From Modestobacter lapidis (GTDB lineage: Bacteria; Actinomycetota; Actinomycetes; Mycobacteriales; Geodermatophilaceae): a stretch of DNA of 64,000 nt. Below, piece after piece: positions 54,396 through 62,453 of this stretch. The notes beneath the pieces are model-generated. The model ran no database searches. It was given only the letters and a program-made list of their open reading frames with translations, and had not been told where the DNA came from. Every line of letters begins with the position of its first letter. The stretch's first letter is position 1. The translations under genes and the position numbers were made by a program. The stretch is from assembly GCA_019779905.1 (NCBI GenBank), contig JABAKE010000007.1:1-64000 (forward strand). The letters are read 5' to 3'.

Positions 54396-55682
54396 GTGCT
54401 TCGTCAGGAAATCAACGAACTGCTGACCCAGACCGGACCGAGGACGCCGATGGGCGAGCTGTTCCGGCAGTACTGGATGCCCGCCTGTCTGGCCGAGGAG
54501 CTCCCGGAGGACGGCTGCCCGCCGATCCGGCTCAAGCTGCTGTCCGAGCGTCTGGTGGCCTTCCGGGACAGCAAGGGCCAGTACGGGCTGATCGACGAAT
54601 TTTGCGCACACCGCGGCGTCTCGCTCTGGTTCGGCCGGAACGAGGAGGGCGGGCTGCGCTGCCCTTACCACGGCTGGAAGTACGACACGACGGGCCAGTG
54701 CCTCGACGTCCCGTCCGAGGCCGACAACAGCAGCTTCGCCGAGAACGTGAAGCTCACCTCCTACCCGCTGGTCAAGATCGGCGACGTCCTGTGGACGTAC
54801 ATGGGCGACCCGGCCACGCAGCCGCCGCTGCCGGAGTTCGAGTTCGCCCAGGTGGCCCCCGAGCAGACCTACACGTCCAAGCGCTGGCAGCAGTCCAACT
54901 GGATGCAGGCCTTCGAGGGCGGCATCGACTCCAGTCACGTGACGTTCCTGCACTCCGGCGGTCTCAAGACCGATCCGCTGTTCAAGGGTGCGAAGGGCAA
55001 CGAGTACAACCTCAACGACACCAAGCCGTTCTTCGAGGTCGCCGACAGCGAGGGGGGCCTGTTCGTCGGCGCACGACGCAACGCCGAGGACGGCAAGTAC
55101 TACTGGCGGATCACGCCGTGGGTCATGCCCTGCTTCACGATGGTCCCGCCGCGCGGTGACCACCCGATCCACGGCCACTTCTGGATTCCGATCGACGACG
55201 AGAACTGCTGGGCGTACAGCTTCGACTACCACCCGGTCCGGGCCCTGACGCCCGAGGAGCGGCAGGCCATGATCGACGGCCACGGCGTGCACAGCGAGAA
55301 CATCCCGGGCACCTACCGGCCGACGGCGAACATGGACAACGACTACCTGATGGACCGCGAGGCGCAGCAGCGCGGCGAGTACTACTCCGGCGTCAAGGGC
55401 ATCGCGATCCAGGACTCCTCCCTGCAGGAGAGCATGGGCCCGATCGTCGACCGCACCAAGGAGCGGCTCGTACCTGCGGACAGCGGCATCATCAAGGCCC
55501 GGCAGAAACTCCGGAAGGCCGCGCTCGCGCTGCGCGACCAGGGCGTCACGCCGCCCGGGGTGGATCCGGCGCACCACCGGGTGCGCTCCGCGGCGGTCGT
55601 GCTACCGCAGGCGGAGTCCTTCCTGGACGCGGCCCGTGACGACGTGCGGGTCCATCCCGGCATGCCGGTCGCGTCGGTCTGA
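54396..55682 (+). CDS. Rieske aromatic oxygenase, phthalate 4,5-dioxygenase type
   Basis: The 428-residue single-subunit oxygenase has a Rieske site at Cys70/His72 and Cys89/His92 (FCAHRG, CPYHGWKYDTTGQC). The iron site lies in EGGIDSSHVTFLH (His181, His186). The GIAIQDSSLQESMGPIVDRTKERL region marks the phthalate 4,5-dioxygenase/3-chlorobenzoate dioxygenase group. It acts on a benzoate-type acid by dihydroxylation or O-demethylation. With two dihydroxyphthalate-decarboxylase homologues downstream, a phthalate isomer is the best guess. GTG 54396 follows AGAGGAGA. No beta subunit is expected. Confidence 0.9.
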   Translation: MLRQEINELLTQTGPRTPMGELFRQYWMPACLAEELPEDGCPPIRLKLLSERLVAFRDSKGQYGLIDEFCAHRGVSLWFGRNEEGGLRCPYHGWKYDTTGQCLDVPSEADNSSFAENVKLTSYPLVKIGDVLWTYMGDPATQPPLPEFEFAQVAPEQTYTSKRWQQSNWMQAFEGGIDSSHVTFLHSGGLKTDPLFKGAKGNEYNLNDTKPFFEVADSEGGLFVGARRNAEDGKYYWRITPWVMPCFTMVPPRGDHPIHGHFWIPIDDENCWAYSFDYHPVRALTPEERQAMIDGHGVHSENIPGTYRPTANMDNDYLMDREAQQRGEYYSGVKGIAIQDSSLQESMGPIVDRTKERLVPADSGIIKARQKLRKAALALRDQGVTPPGVDPAHHRVRSAAVVLPQAESFLDAARDDVRVHPGMPVASV

Positions 55683-56185
55683 TGGCCGTCGAGACGAGCC
55701 TGCTGAGCAGCTGCGCCCGGGCCGCCACCGCGGCCGAGGCCCGCTTCCGGATCGACCGGCCCATCCGGCCCGCGCGCGCCGCCCGGATCATCGCCCTGGA
55801 CGAGCGGGCCGCCGGGATCGCCCGCCGAGCGGCGGCGGTCGAGTGGGCGAGCGCCCAGTTCCTGGTGTGCGAGGGCGTCGCCGGCGGCGGGGCGATCGGC
55901 GACTTCCTCCTGCGCGGCATCGAGGGGGAGCCGGTGGTGCTGGAGCAGACCCTCGCGGGCGCCGACGTCGTCGTCATGCTCGCGACCGACGACCGCGGCG
56001 CCGGCTGTGCGTACGCGCTGGGCAAGGCGTGCTGGGAGCGCGGCATCATGACCGCCGGCCTGGTGCTGAGCGACGAGTCCGGGGCCGACCAAGCGGTGGC
56101 CGCGCTCCGGCCGCACGCCCGGGTGCTGCTGCCCACCGCGGATGAGACCGACCTGACCGAGCTGCTGGCGGCACTGCGGGCCTGA
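55682..56185 (+). CDS. unrecognised 167-residue protein of the aromatic island
   Basis: It begins with a helical region rich in Ala and Arg (RIDRPIRPARAARIIALDERAAGI). It continues with alternating strand/helix segments (EPVVLEQTLAGADVVVMLAT, CAYALGKACWERGIMTAGLVLS) that look like a Rossmann-type nucleotide or cofactor-binding half-domain, but no glycine-rich loop is obvious. The ATG overlaps the Rieske oxygenase stop (TGATG), so the two are made together, which implies an intimate role. I cannot assign a family. Confidence 0.75.
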   Translation: MAVETSLLSSCARAATAAEARFRIDRPIRPARAARIIALDERAAGIARRAAAVEWASAQFLVCEGVAGGGAIGDFLLRGIEGEPVVLEQTLAGADVVVMLATDDRGAGCAYALGKACWERGIMTAGLVLSDESGADQAVAALRPHARVLLPTADETDLTELLAALRA

Positions 56186-56257
56186 CCGACCGGCCCCGGT
56201 CGCGGCGCGGCCGGCGCCCGAGCGGTTTCCACCCGGGAACGACGAGAGACGAGGGAC

Positions 56258-57091
56258 ATGGACGACAAGGTCAGCCTGCGCAGCCTCCAGCAGATGAAGG
56301 ACGACGGTCGCAAGATCGTCGGCGTCGTCGCCTGGGACTACCAGATCGCGCGGATCGTGGACCGCGTGGGCGTGGAGATCGTCTCCGTCGGCGACACGGT
56401 CGGGGTGAACCTCTGGGGCCACAGCAACCCCTTCGAGGTCACGATGGAGGAAATGCTGGTCGTCACCCGGGCGGTCCGGCGCGGCGTGACCCGCGCCCTG
56501 GTCAGTGCCGACTTTCCGTTCGGGCCCCTGCAGGAGGGCGCCGACAGCGCCGTCCGGGCGGCCATCCGGTTCGTGAAGGAGGCCGGCGTCGACCTGGTGA
56601 AGCTCGACGCCGCCGCCGACTACCTCGATGCGGTCGAGGCCGTCACCCGGGCCGGCATCCCGGTCTTCGCCCAGTTCGGGATCACGCCGCAGACGGCGCT
56701 GCGCTACGGCGTGGAGTACAGATCGATCCCCTCGGCCGCCGACGCGGTGCCCGAGGAGCTCCAGGACGAGCTCGTCGCCGAGGCCCGCCGGCTGGAGGAG
56801 GCCGGGGCGGCCCTGCTGAACTTCACCAACTCCGGCCCGGTGGTGGGCGCTGCCGTGGCCCAGGCGGTCTCCGTCCCGGTCGTCGGCGGGTTCGGCGGCG
56901 GCCCGTGGCTCGACGGCCGGATGCGGATGGCGCACGCCGCGATCGGCTACGCCGCCTCGGCGATCGACGACCCGCCGGACACCTACGCCAACGTCGCGCA
57001 GACCACGCTCGACGTGCTGACGCGCTACGCCGAGGACGTCCGCGGGGCCCGGCAGCTCCCCGGCGGCATTCCGGTACCCCCCGCCACCTGA
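56258..57091 (+). CDS. PanB-like (ketopantoate hydroxymethyltransferase family) protein
   Basis: The 277-residue TIM-barrel protein resembles PanB: IVGVVAWDYQIARIVDRVGVEIVSVGDTVGVNLWGH, the VSADFPFG loop, and DLVKLDAAADYLDAV with PVFAQFGITPQTAL. PanB moves a one-carbon unit onto a 2-oxo acid; the metal-binding Asp residues are recognisable. Found within an aromatic operon, and with no other pantothenate gene, it more likely does an aldol or retro-aldol step on a 2-oxo acid from ring degradation. It starts at ATG 56258 after GAGGG. Confidence 0.85.
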   Translation: MDDKVSLRSLQQMKDDGRKIVGVVAWDYQIARIVDRVGVEIVSVGDTVGVNLWGHSNPFEVTMEEMLVVTRAVRRGVTRALVSADFPFGPLQEGADSAVRAAIRFVKEAGVDLVKLDAAADYLDAVEAVTRAGIPVFAQFGITPQTALRYGVEYRSIPSAADAVPEELQDELVAEARRLEEAGAALLNFTNSGPVVGAAVAQAVSVPVVGGFGGGPWLDGRMRMAHAAIGYAASAIDDPPDTYANVAQTTLDVLTRYAEDVRGARQLPGGIPVPPAT

Positions 57092-57129
57092 CCGCCCGAC
57101 CCGACCCGCACGCCGAGAGGACCCCCACC

Positions 57130-57978
57130 GTGCCCACCGCCGTCGTCGACGGGATTCCCACGCGCTACGAGGTCACCGGGGCCGGCCCGCCGTTGCTGAT
57201 GTTCTCCCCCGGCGGGTTCGACTCGACGCTGGAGAGCTGGCGGACGGTCGGGATCTACCGCCGCCTCGGGCTGCTCGAGCACCTGAGCGCGAGCTACACC
57301 TGCATCACGTTCGACCGGCGGGAGTCGGGCCGGTCGGGCGGGCGGGTCGAGCGCGTCTCCTGGGCGGACTACGTCGCCCAGGGGCGCGGACTGCTCGACC
57401 ACCTCGGCATCGAGCGGGCGCACCTGATGGGCGGCTGCGTCGGCTGCTCGACGGTCGCCGCGTTCGGCGTGGCCCACCCGGACCGGGTGCTCAGCATGGT
57501 GCTGTTCTCCCCGGCGGGCGGGGTGAAGTACCGGCTCAAACAGCATTCCCGGTTCGTCCAGCACCTGACGTTCGCCGAGGCCCACGGGCTCCAGGCGGTC
57601 GTCGACCTGGTGCAGGGGACGGACAAGGGCTTCACCGCCGATCCCCGGATCGGCCCCTGGAACAGCGTCATCCGCACCGACCCCGACTTCGCGCAGGCCT
57701 ACGCGCAACTGGACGCCGGCCGCTACGGCGTCCTGGTCAGCGGCATGGCGCGGGTGATGTTCGACCGGGACACCGTGCCCGGCGCCGAGCCGGAGGACCT
57801 GCTGCGGCTCGACGTGCCGGCGCTGATCGTCCCGGGGCAGGACGAGTCACACGCCCCCTCGGCTGCCCGCTACCTCCAGGAGTGCCTCCCCGCGGCGCAG
57901 TACTGGGACGTGCCGGTGGCGGAGCAGACGGCGGAGACCGCCCCGGCGCGCATCCTGCAGTTCCTCGCCGGCCGGTAG
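57130..57978 (+). CDS. alpha/beta-hydrolase fold protein with cysteine at the nucleophile elbow
   Basis: The 282-residue protein has the fold's strand-loop pattern (PPLLMFSPGGFDSTLESW, CITFDRRESGRSGG). The elbow GGCVG (101-105) has Cys103 where Ser is usual. The acid may be the Asp in VPGQDESHAP, but the normal C-terminal GH is replaced by VAEQTAET, so a standard catalytic histidine is missing. It may be a C-C hydrolase or lactonase using unusual residues, or a non-hydrolytic member. It is the last gene of the unit, ending at a bidirectional terminator. Confidence 0.85.
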   Translation: MPTAVVDGIPTRYEVTGAGPPLLMFSPGGFDSTLESWRTVGIYRRLGLLEHLSASYTCITFDRRESGRSGGRVERVSWADYVAQGRGLLDHLGIERAHLMGGCVGCSTVAAFGVAHPDRVLSMVLFSPAGGVKYRLKQHSRFVQHLTFAEAHGLQAVVDLVQGTDKGFTADPRIGPWNSVIRTDPDFAQAYAQLDAGRYGVLVSGMARVMFDRDTVPGAEPEDLLRLDVPALIVPGQDESHAPSAARYLQECLPAAQYWDVPVAEQTAETAPARILQFLAGR

Positions 57979-57980
57979 CG

Positions 57981-58019
57981 GCCGCCCCCGGTCGGCGGTA
58001 GCGGCCGACCGGGGGCGGC
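57981..58019. terminator. bidirectional terminator hairpin
   Basis: GCCGCCCCCGGTCGG pairs perfectly with CCGACCGGGGGCGGC (15 bases, nine-base loop), filling the gap between convergent genes. Confidence 0.85.
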
Positions 58020-58475
58020 TCAGGTCAGCGTCTCGCCGCGCTCCAGGGCGGCAATCTGATCCAGCCGTCGCTGGTGCACACCACCCTTGAACGGCGTCTC
58101 CAGCCAGGTGGCGAGGATCTCCTCGGCCAGCGCCGGGGAGACGACCTTGGTGCCCAGGATCAGCACGTTGGCGTCGTTGTTCCCCCGCGAGATCCGGGCG
58201 TGGAAGAGGTCGGGGCACACGCCCGCCCGGATACCGCGGATCTTGTTGCAGGCGATGGACTCGCCCTGACCGCTCCCACCGATGACCATCCCGCGGTCCA
58301 CCGACCCGTCGACGACGCGGCGGCAGACGTCGACGCACAGCGGCGGGTAGTCCGCCACCTGCTCGGCGGTGTGCGCCCCGCGGTCGTCGACCGCGTGGCC
58401 GCGGGCCTCGAGCCACTCGACGAGCCGGGTCTTGAGCGCCACGCCGTTGTGGTCGGCCGCGATCGCGATGCGCAC
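58020..58475 (-). CDS. RpiB/LacA-B family sugar-phosphate isomerase-like protein
   Basis: The 151-residue protein has the RpiB pattern: MRIAIAADHNGVALKTRLVEWL, DYPPLCVDVCRRVVDGSVDRGMVIGGSGQGESIACNKIRGIRA and NNDANVLILGTKVVSPALAEEIL. The active-site Cys of RpiB near position 70 is replaced (GGSGQGES where GTGIGM-type is usual). It lies 17 bases downstream of a decarboxylase-like gene, with which it forms an operon. A pentose phosphate role in this setting is unexpected; a keto-enol isomerase on a ring-opened acid is possible. Confidence 0.85.
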   Translation of the reverse strand: MRIAIAADHNGVALKTRLVEWLEARGHAVDDRGAHTAEQVADYPPLCVDVCRRVVDGSVDRGMVIGGSGQGESIACNKIRGIRAGVCPDLFHARISRGNNDANVLILGTKVVSPALAEEILATWLETPFKGGVHQRRLDQIAALERGETLT

Positions 58476-58492
58476 GCTGCCTCCTCGGGTTC

Positions 58493-59440
58493 TCAGGCGG
58501 TCAGGTCAGTGGTGCCGGGCGCGAAGACGTCCTCCAACGCAACCGGGCGATCCAGGATCCGCTGGTCCACCGCAGAGCGCAGCAACTGCTCCAGGACCGC
58601 CCGGTTCGGCTCGATCCCGTAGGGCAGCGGGTCGGCCCCGGTCACCTCCAGGACCTGCTGGTACATCCGGTCGGTCGCCGTCGGGGCGTCGATCGCCCCC
58701 GACCGCAGCCGATCGACGTACTGCCGCTTGGCCCGGGCGAAGGCGTCGAAGACGGCCGGGCCGACCTCGGGCCGCTCGCGGAGGAGCTCGTCCCGAACCA
58801 CGACCAGGTGGTTGATCGGGTACCGGCCGCGGGTCTGCAGCGCCCGGACGGCGGCCTCCGTCGGGTCCGGGATCAGCGGGACCACGTCCGGGGCATCGAT
58901 GTCGGCGCCGATGACGGCCGCCAGTTCACCGCTGCGCAGCAGCTCCTCCAGCGCGCGGCCGGGCTCGACCGGGACCACGTTGGCCGGCGCCCGGTACTGC
59001 GCGACGTGCTCGTCGCCGGACGGCGCCCAGGTGATCCGGCTGAGGTCCACGCCGTACTCGTCCTGCAGGATCGCCCGGGCCCACACTCCGGTGGTGACGG
59101 TGTAGCCGCGGTTGACCCCGACCGTGCGGCCCTCCAGGTCCTGGGGCGCGCGGACGTCGGAGCCGGCCGCGACCTGGATGGCACCGTGGTGGAAGCCGCG
59201 GACCAGGAAGGCGGGCACGGCGGTGAACGCCACACCGTGCGCCTTCGCGACCAGGTATGTCGTGAGCGCCATCTCGCAGACGTCGAACTCGAGGGTGCGC
59301 ACCATGCGCCGGAAGCCCTGGACGAGGACGGGCACCTCTTCGAACTCGAAGCGGAAGCCCTCGGGCGTCACCGCGCCGCTCTTCAGCGCCTCGTTGTTGC
59401 CCTGGGTGCGGGTGACGGTCTTCAGCAGGTGCTCGGCCAC
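58493..59440 (-). CDS. 4,5-dihydroxyphthalate decarboxylase-like protein (paralogue 1)
   Basis: The 315-residue protein has the periplasmic-binding-protein fold found in Pht5-type decarboxylases: VPVLVQGFRRMVRTLEFDVCEMALTTYLVAK near the start and FLVRGFHHGAIQV. DLEGRTVGVNRGYTVTTGVWARAIL and GRYPINHLVVVRDELL follow. There is no signal peptide, so it is cytoplasmic and more likely an enzyme than a transport protein. GTG 59440 follows GAGGAG; the longer upstream frame crosses the divergent promoter. It is transcribed away from a GntR-type operator at 59518. Confidence 0.85.
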   Translation of the reverse strand: MAEHLLKTVTRTQGNNEALKSGAVTPEGFRFEFEEVPVLVQGFRRMVRTLEFDVCEMALTTYLVAKAHGVAFTAVPAFLVRGFHHGAIQVAAGSDVRAPQDLEGRTVGVNRGYTVTTGVWARAILQDEYGVDLSRITWAPSGDEHVAQYRAPANVVPVEPGRALEELLRSGELAAVIGADIDAPDVVPLIPDPTEAAVRALQTRGRYPINHLVVVRDELLRERPEVGPAVFDAFARAKRQYVDRLRSGAIDAPTATDRMYQQVLEVTGADPLPYGIEPNRAVLEQLLRSAVDQRILDRPVALEDVFAPGTTDLTA

Positions 59441-59517
59441 GGGTACTCCTCGCTGGCGCTCGTCGCGCGGTCCAGCGGGCCGTCGTCGACCGGCTGGTGG
59501 ACGGCCGGAACGTAGCA

Positions 59518-59528
59518 TGGTCAGACCA
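59518..59528. promoter_or_regulatory. GntR/FadR-like operator (divergent decarboxylase/dehydrogenase promoter)
   Basis: TGGTC-A-GACCA is a perfect palindrome, followed by ATAG. It lies between the decarboxylase paralogue (minus) and the zinc dehydrogenase (plus), 55 bases from the latter's ATG, and could control both. Confidence 0.8.
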
Positions 59529-59582
59529 ATAGACCTCACGCTACGGTGGCCTCGACGACATCCCAGAACCGAAGGACAGACC

Positions 59583-60695
59583 ATGGCAGAGCAGGTGCTG
59601 GCGGCCGTGCGGACCGGCCCGGGCGTGACCGAGCTGCGCGAGTTCCCGATGCCCGACGTCCCCGACGACGCCGCGCTGCTGAAGGTCGAGGTCGCCGGGA
59701 TCTGCGGCACCGACGTCAAGATGTACGCGAAGCCGCCGTTCGCCGCGCCGGTGATCATGGGCCACGAGAACGTCGGCATCATCGCCAAGGCGGGCCGGAA
59801 GTTCACCGAGAGCAAGGGCCTGGCCGAGGGCGACCGGGTGTTCGTCGAGCACTACGTCGGCTGCATGCACTGCGAGTGGTGCCGGGCAGGGGAGTACCGC
59901 CACTGCGAGCTCACCGACTGGCGGACCAACCCCGACGCGCGCCGCTACGGGTACACGTCGGCGGAGAACCCCGGCCACCTGTGGGGCGGGTTCTCCCAGT
60001 ACATGTACCTGCCGTGGAACGCGGTGACCCACAAGGTGCCCGATGGCGTCTCCGCGGAGCTGGCCGGCCTGGTCACCCCGCTGTCCAACGGCATCGAGTG
60101 GGCGCTGAACGCCGGCGGTGTCGGCTACGCCTCCACGGTGCTCATCCAGGGCCCGGGCCAGCAGGGCCTGTCGCAGGTCGTCGCCGCCAAGCAGGCCGGT
60201 GCGTCGCTGATCATCGTCACCGGCACCACGCGGGACGCCACCCGGCTCGAGCTCGCCACGGCCCTGGGCGCCGACCACGTCATCGACGTGCTGCGGGAGG
60301 ACGCGCTCGCGCGGGTCCTGGAGATCACCGGCGGCAAGGGGGTCGACGTCGTCCTGGACTGCACGTCCGGTGCCGGCACCGCCCCGGTGCTGCTCGGCAT
60401 CGACGCGCTCAAGCGCCGCGAGGGCGTCATGGTGACTCAGGGCGAGCTGGCCGCCTTCCCCAACTTCCCGCTCAAGAAGATGACCGAGAAGTGCATCGCC
60501 CTCAGGAGCGCCCGCGGGCACGGCTATCGTGCCGTCGAGCTCGCGCTGGAGCAGCTCGCCTCGGGGCGCTTCCCGCTGGAGCGGCTGGCCACGCACACCT
60601 TCGGCCTGGAGGACGTCGACCACGCCATCCGGGCGCTGGCCGGTGAGACTGGCGAGGACGCGCTGCACGTGTCCTTGCTGCCGTGGGGGAAGTGA
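59583..60695 (+). CDS. zinc-binding medium-chain dehydrogenase
   Basis: The 370-residue protein has GICGTDVKMY and IMGHENVGII (catalytic zinc Cys and His-Glu). The structural-zinc region is CMHCEWCRAGEYRHC, and the nucleotide site is VLIQGPGQQGLSQVVAAKQAG. It oxidises an alcohol or hydroxy-acid with NAD(P). In this island it may serve as the dihydrodiol or semialdehyde dehydrogenase, since no Gfo/Idh-type or ALDH gene is near. ATG 59583 follows GAAGGACAGACC. It heads the run of LigK-, LigJ- and decarboxylase-like genes. Confidence 0.9.
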   Translation: MAEQVLAAVRTGPGVTELREFPMPDVPDDAALLKVEVAGICGTDVKMYAKPPFAAPVIMGHENVGIIAKAGRKFTESKGLAEGDRVFVEHYVGCMHCEWCRAGEYRHCELTDWRTNPDARRYGYTSAENPGHLWGGFSQYMYLPWNAVTHKVPDGVSAELAGLVTPLSNGIEWALNAGGVGYASTVLIQGPGQQGLSQVVAAKQAGASLIIVTGTTRDATRLELATALGADHVIDVLREDALARVLEITGGKGVDVVLDCTSGAGTAPVLLGIDALKRREGVMVTQGELAAFPNFPLKKMTEKCIALRSARGHGYRAVELALEQLASGRFPLERLATHTFGLEDVDHAIRALAGETGEDALHVSLLPWGK

Positions 60696-60743
60696 GAGCG
60701 GCAGCGCCGGGAAGAGAATGCCGACCATGAGCGAGGAGAACGC

Positions 60744-61433
60744 ATGAGCGTCGTCGTCCGGAATCCCCGCCGCACCGAGCGGGCCGTCGTCGACGGCCTC
60801 GCCGCGTGCGGCGTCTCCACCGTCCACGAGGCCCAAGGGCGCACCAACCTGCTCGACCCGGCGCTGCGGCCGATCTACGCCGGCGCCCGGGTCGCGGGCA
60901 CCGCGGTCACCGTCAGCGTGCCGCCCGGCGACAACTGGATGATCCACGTCGCCGTCGAGCAGTGCCAGGAGGGTGACGTGCTGGTCGTCGCCCCCACGTC
61001 GCCGTCCGAGGCCGGCTACTTCGGTGACCTGCTGGCCACCTCGCTCGCTGCCCGCGGGGTCCGCGGGCTGGTCATCGACGCCGGCTGCCGGGATGTCGCC
61101 GACCTGACCCGGATGGGCTTCCCGGTCTGGTCGCGCCACGTGTCGGCGTACGGCACCGTGAAGGAGACGCTGGGCAGCGTCAACGTGCCGCTGGTGTGCG
61201 CCGGCCAGCTGGTGCAGCCCGGTGACGCCGTGGTCGCCGATGACGACGGCGTCGTCGTCGTGCCGCGGGCCACGGCCTCCCAGGTGCTCGAGGCCGCCCG
61301 CGCCCGGGAGACGAAAGAGGCGGCGGCGCGGGAGCGCTACGCCGCCGGGGAGCTCGGCCTCGACGTCAACGCGATGCGGGATCGGCTCACGAGCAAGGGC
61401 CTGACCTACGTGGACGCGGAGGACGACCAGTGA
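60744..61433 (+). CDS. ligK: 4-carboxy-4-hydroxy-2-oxoadipate aldolase/oxaloacetate decarboxylase (RraA fold)
   Basis: The 229-residue protein has [34 protein letters not shown], then [45 protein letters not shown]. It also has [15 protein letters not shown] and [16 protein letters not shown]. The GDLLA and DAGCRD loops carry the metal and pyruvate-binding residues of LigK/HMG-CHA aldolases. It cleaves CHA to pyruvate and oxaloacetate, the last step of protocatechuate 4,5-cleavage and gallate degradation. GAGGAGAACGC precedes the ATG. Confidence 0.92.
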   Translation: MSVVVRNPRRTERAVVDGLAACGVSTVHEAQGRTNLLDPALRPIYAGARVAGTAVTVSVPPGDNWMIHVAVEQCQEGDVLVVAPTSPSEAGYFGDLLATSLAARGVRGLVIDAGCRDVADLTRMGFPVWSRHVSAYGTVKETLGSVNVPLVCAGQLVQPGDAVVADDDGVVVVPRATASQVLEAARARETKEAAARERYAAGELGLDVNAMRDRLTSKGLTYVDAEDDQ

Positions 61434-62449
61434 TCATCGACTGTCACGGGCACTACACGACCGAGCCGGCGGCCCTGAAGGACTTCCGGCAGGCACAGCT
61501 CGCCTCCCTCGACGATCCGGCGCTGCCCGCGCCCGAGCTGGCGCCGATCAGCGACGACGAACTCCGGGCGAGCGTGGAGGGCAACCAGCTGCGCGTGCTG
61601 CGCGAGCGCGGCGGCGACCTGATGATCTTCTCGCCGCGGGCATCGGGGATGGGCCACCACGTACCCGACCCGGCCGTCGCGCGGGCCTGGGCGTCCACGA
61701 GCAACGACCTGGTGGCCCGCGTCGTCGGGCTATTCCCGGACAACTTCGCCGGTGTCTGCCAGCTGCCCCAGACCCCCGGCGGCCCGCTGGACGACGCCGT
61801 CGCCGAGCTGCGGCGGTGCGTGGAGACCCTGGGCTTCGTGGGGTGCAACCTCAACCCGGACCCCTCCGGGGGGTTCTGGACGTCCAAGCCGCTCACCGAC
61901 GAGTACTGGTTCCCGCTCTACGAGGCGATGGTCTCCCTCGACGTCCCCGCCATGGTGCACGTCTCCAGCTCCTGCAACCCCAACTTCCACGCCCTCGGCG
62001 CGCACTACCTGAACGCCGACACCGCGGCGTTCATGCAGTTCATCGAGGGCGACCTGTTCACCCGCTTCCCGTCGCTCCGCTTCGTCATCCCGCACGGCGG
62101 CGGCGCGGTGCCCTACCACTGGGGCCGCTACCGCGGGCTGGCCGAGCGGATGGGTCGGCCGCAGCCGTCGACCCTGCTGGACAACGTCTTCTTCGATACC
62201 TGCGTGTACCACCAGCCCGGCATCGACCTGCTGACGCGGGTGATCCCGACGGAGAACATCCTGTTCGCCTCCGAGATGCTGGGCGCGGTCCGGGGTGGAG
62301 ACCCCGAGACGGGCGTCGACTGGGACCACACCAAGCACTACGTCGACCAGGTCCCGTTGACCGACGATCAGCGCCGCCAGGTATTCGAGACCAACGCCCG
62401 TCGGGTCTACCCGCGGCTGGACGCGCAGCTCACCGCTGCGGGGAGGTAG
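61430..62449 (+). CDS. ligJ: 4-oxalomesaconate hydratase (amidohydrolase fold)
   Basis: The 339-residue protein has the amidohydrolase metal motif IIDCHGHYT. It then shows [66 protein letters not shown] and [19 protein letters not shown]. These are LigJ landmarks. LigJ hydrates 4-oxalomesaconate to CHA, the substrate of the aldolase encoded just upstream. The GTG overlaps the aldolase stop (GTGA), so the consecutive enzymes are co-translated. Confidence 0.93.
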   Translation: MIIDCHGHYTTEPAALKDFRQAQLASLDDPALPAPELAPISDDELRASVEGNQLRVLRERGGDLMIFSPRASGMGHHVPDPAVARAWASTSNDLVARVVGLFPDNFAGVCQLPQTPGGPLDDAVAELRRCVETLGFVGCNLNPDPSGGFWTSKPLTDEYWFPLYEAMVSLDVPAMVHVSSSCNPNFHALGAHYLNADTAAFMQFIEGDLFTRFPSLRFVIPHGGGAVPYHWGRYRGLAERMGRPQPSTLLDNVFFDTCVYHQPGIDLLTRVIPTENILFASEMLGAVRGGDPETGVDWDHTKHYVDQVPLTDDQRRQVFETNARRVYPRLDAQLTAAGR

Positions 62450-62453
62450 AGAC

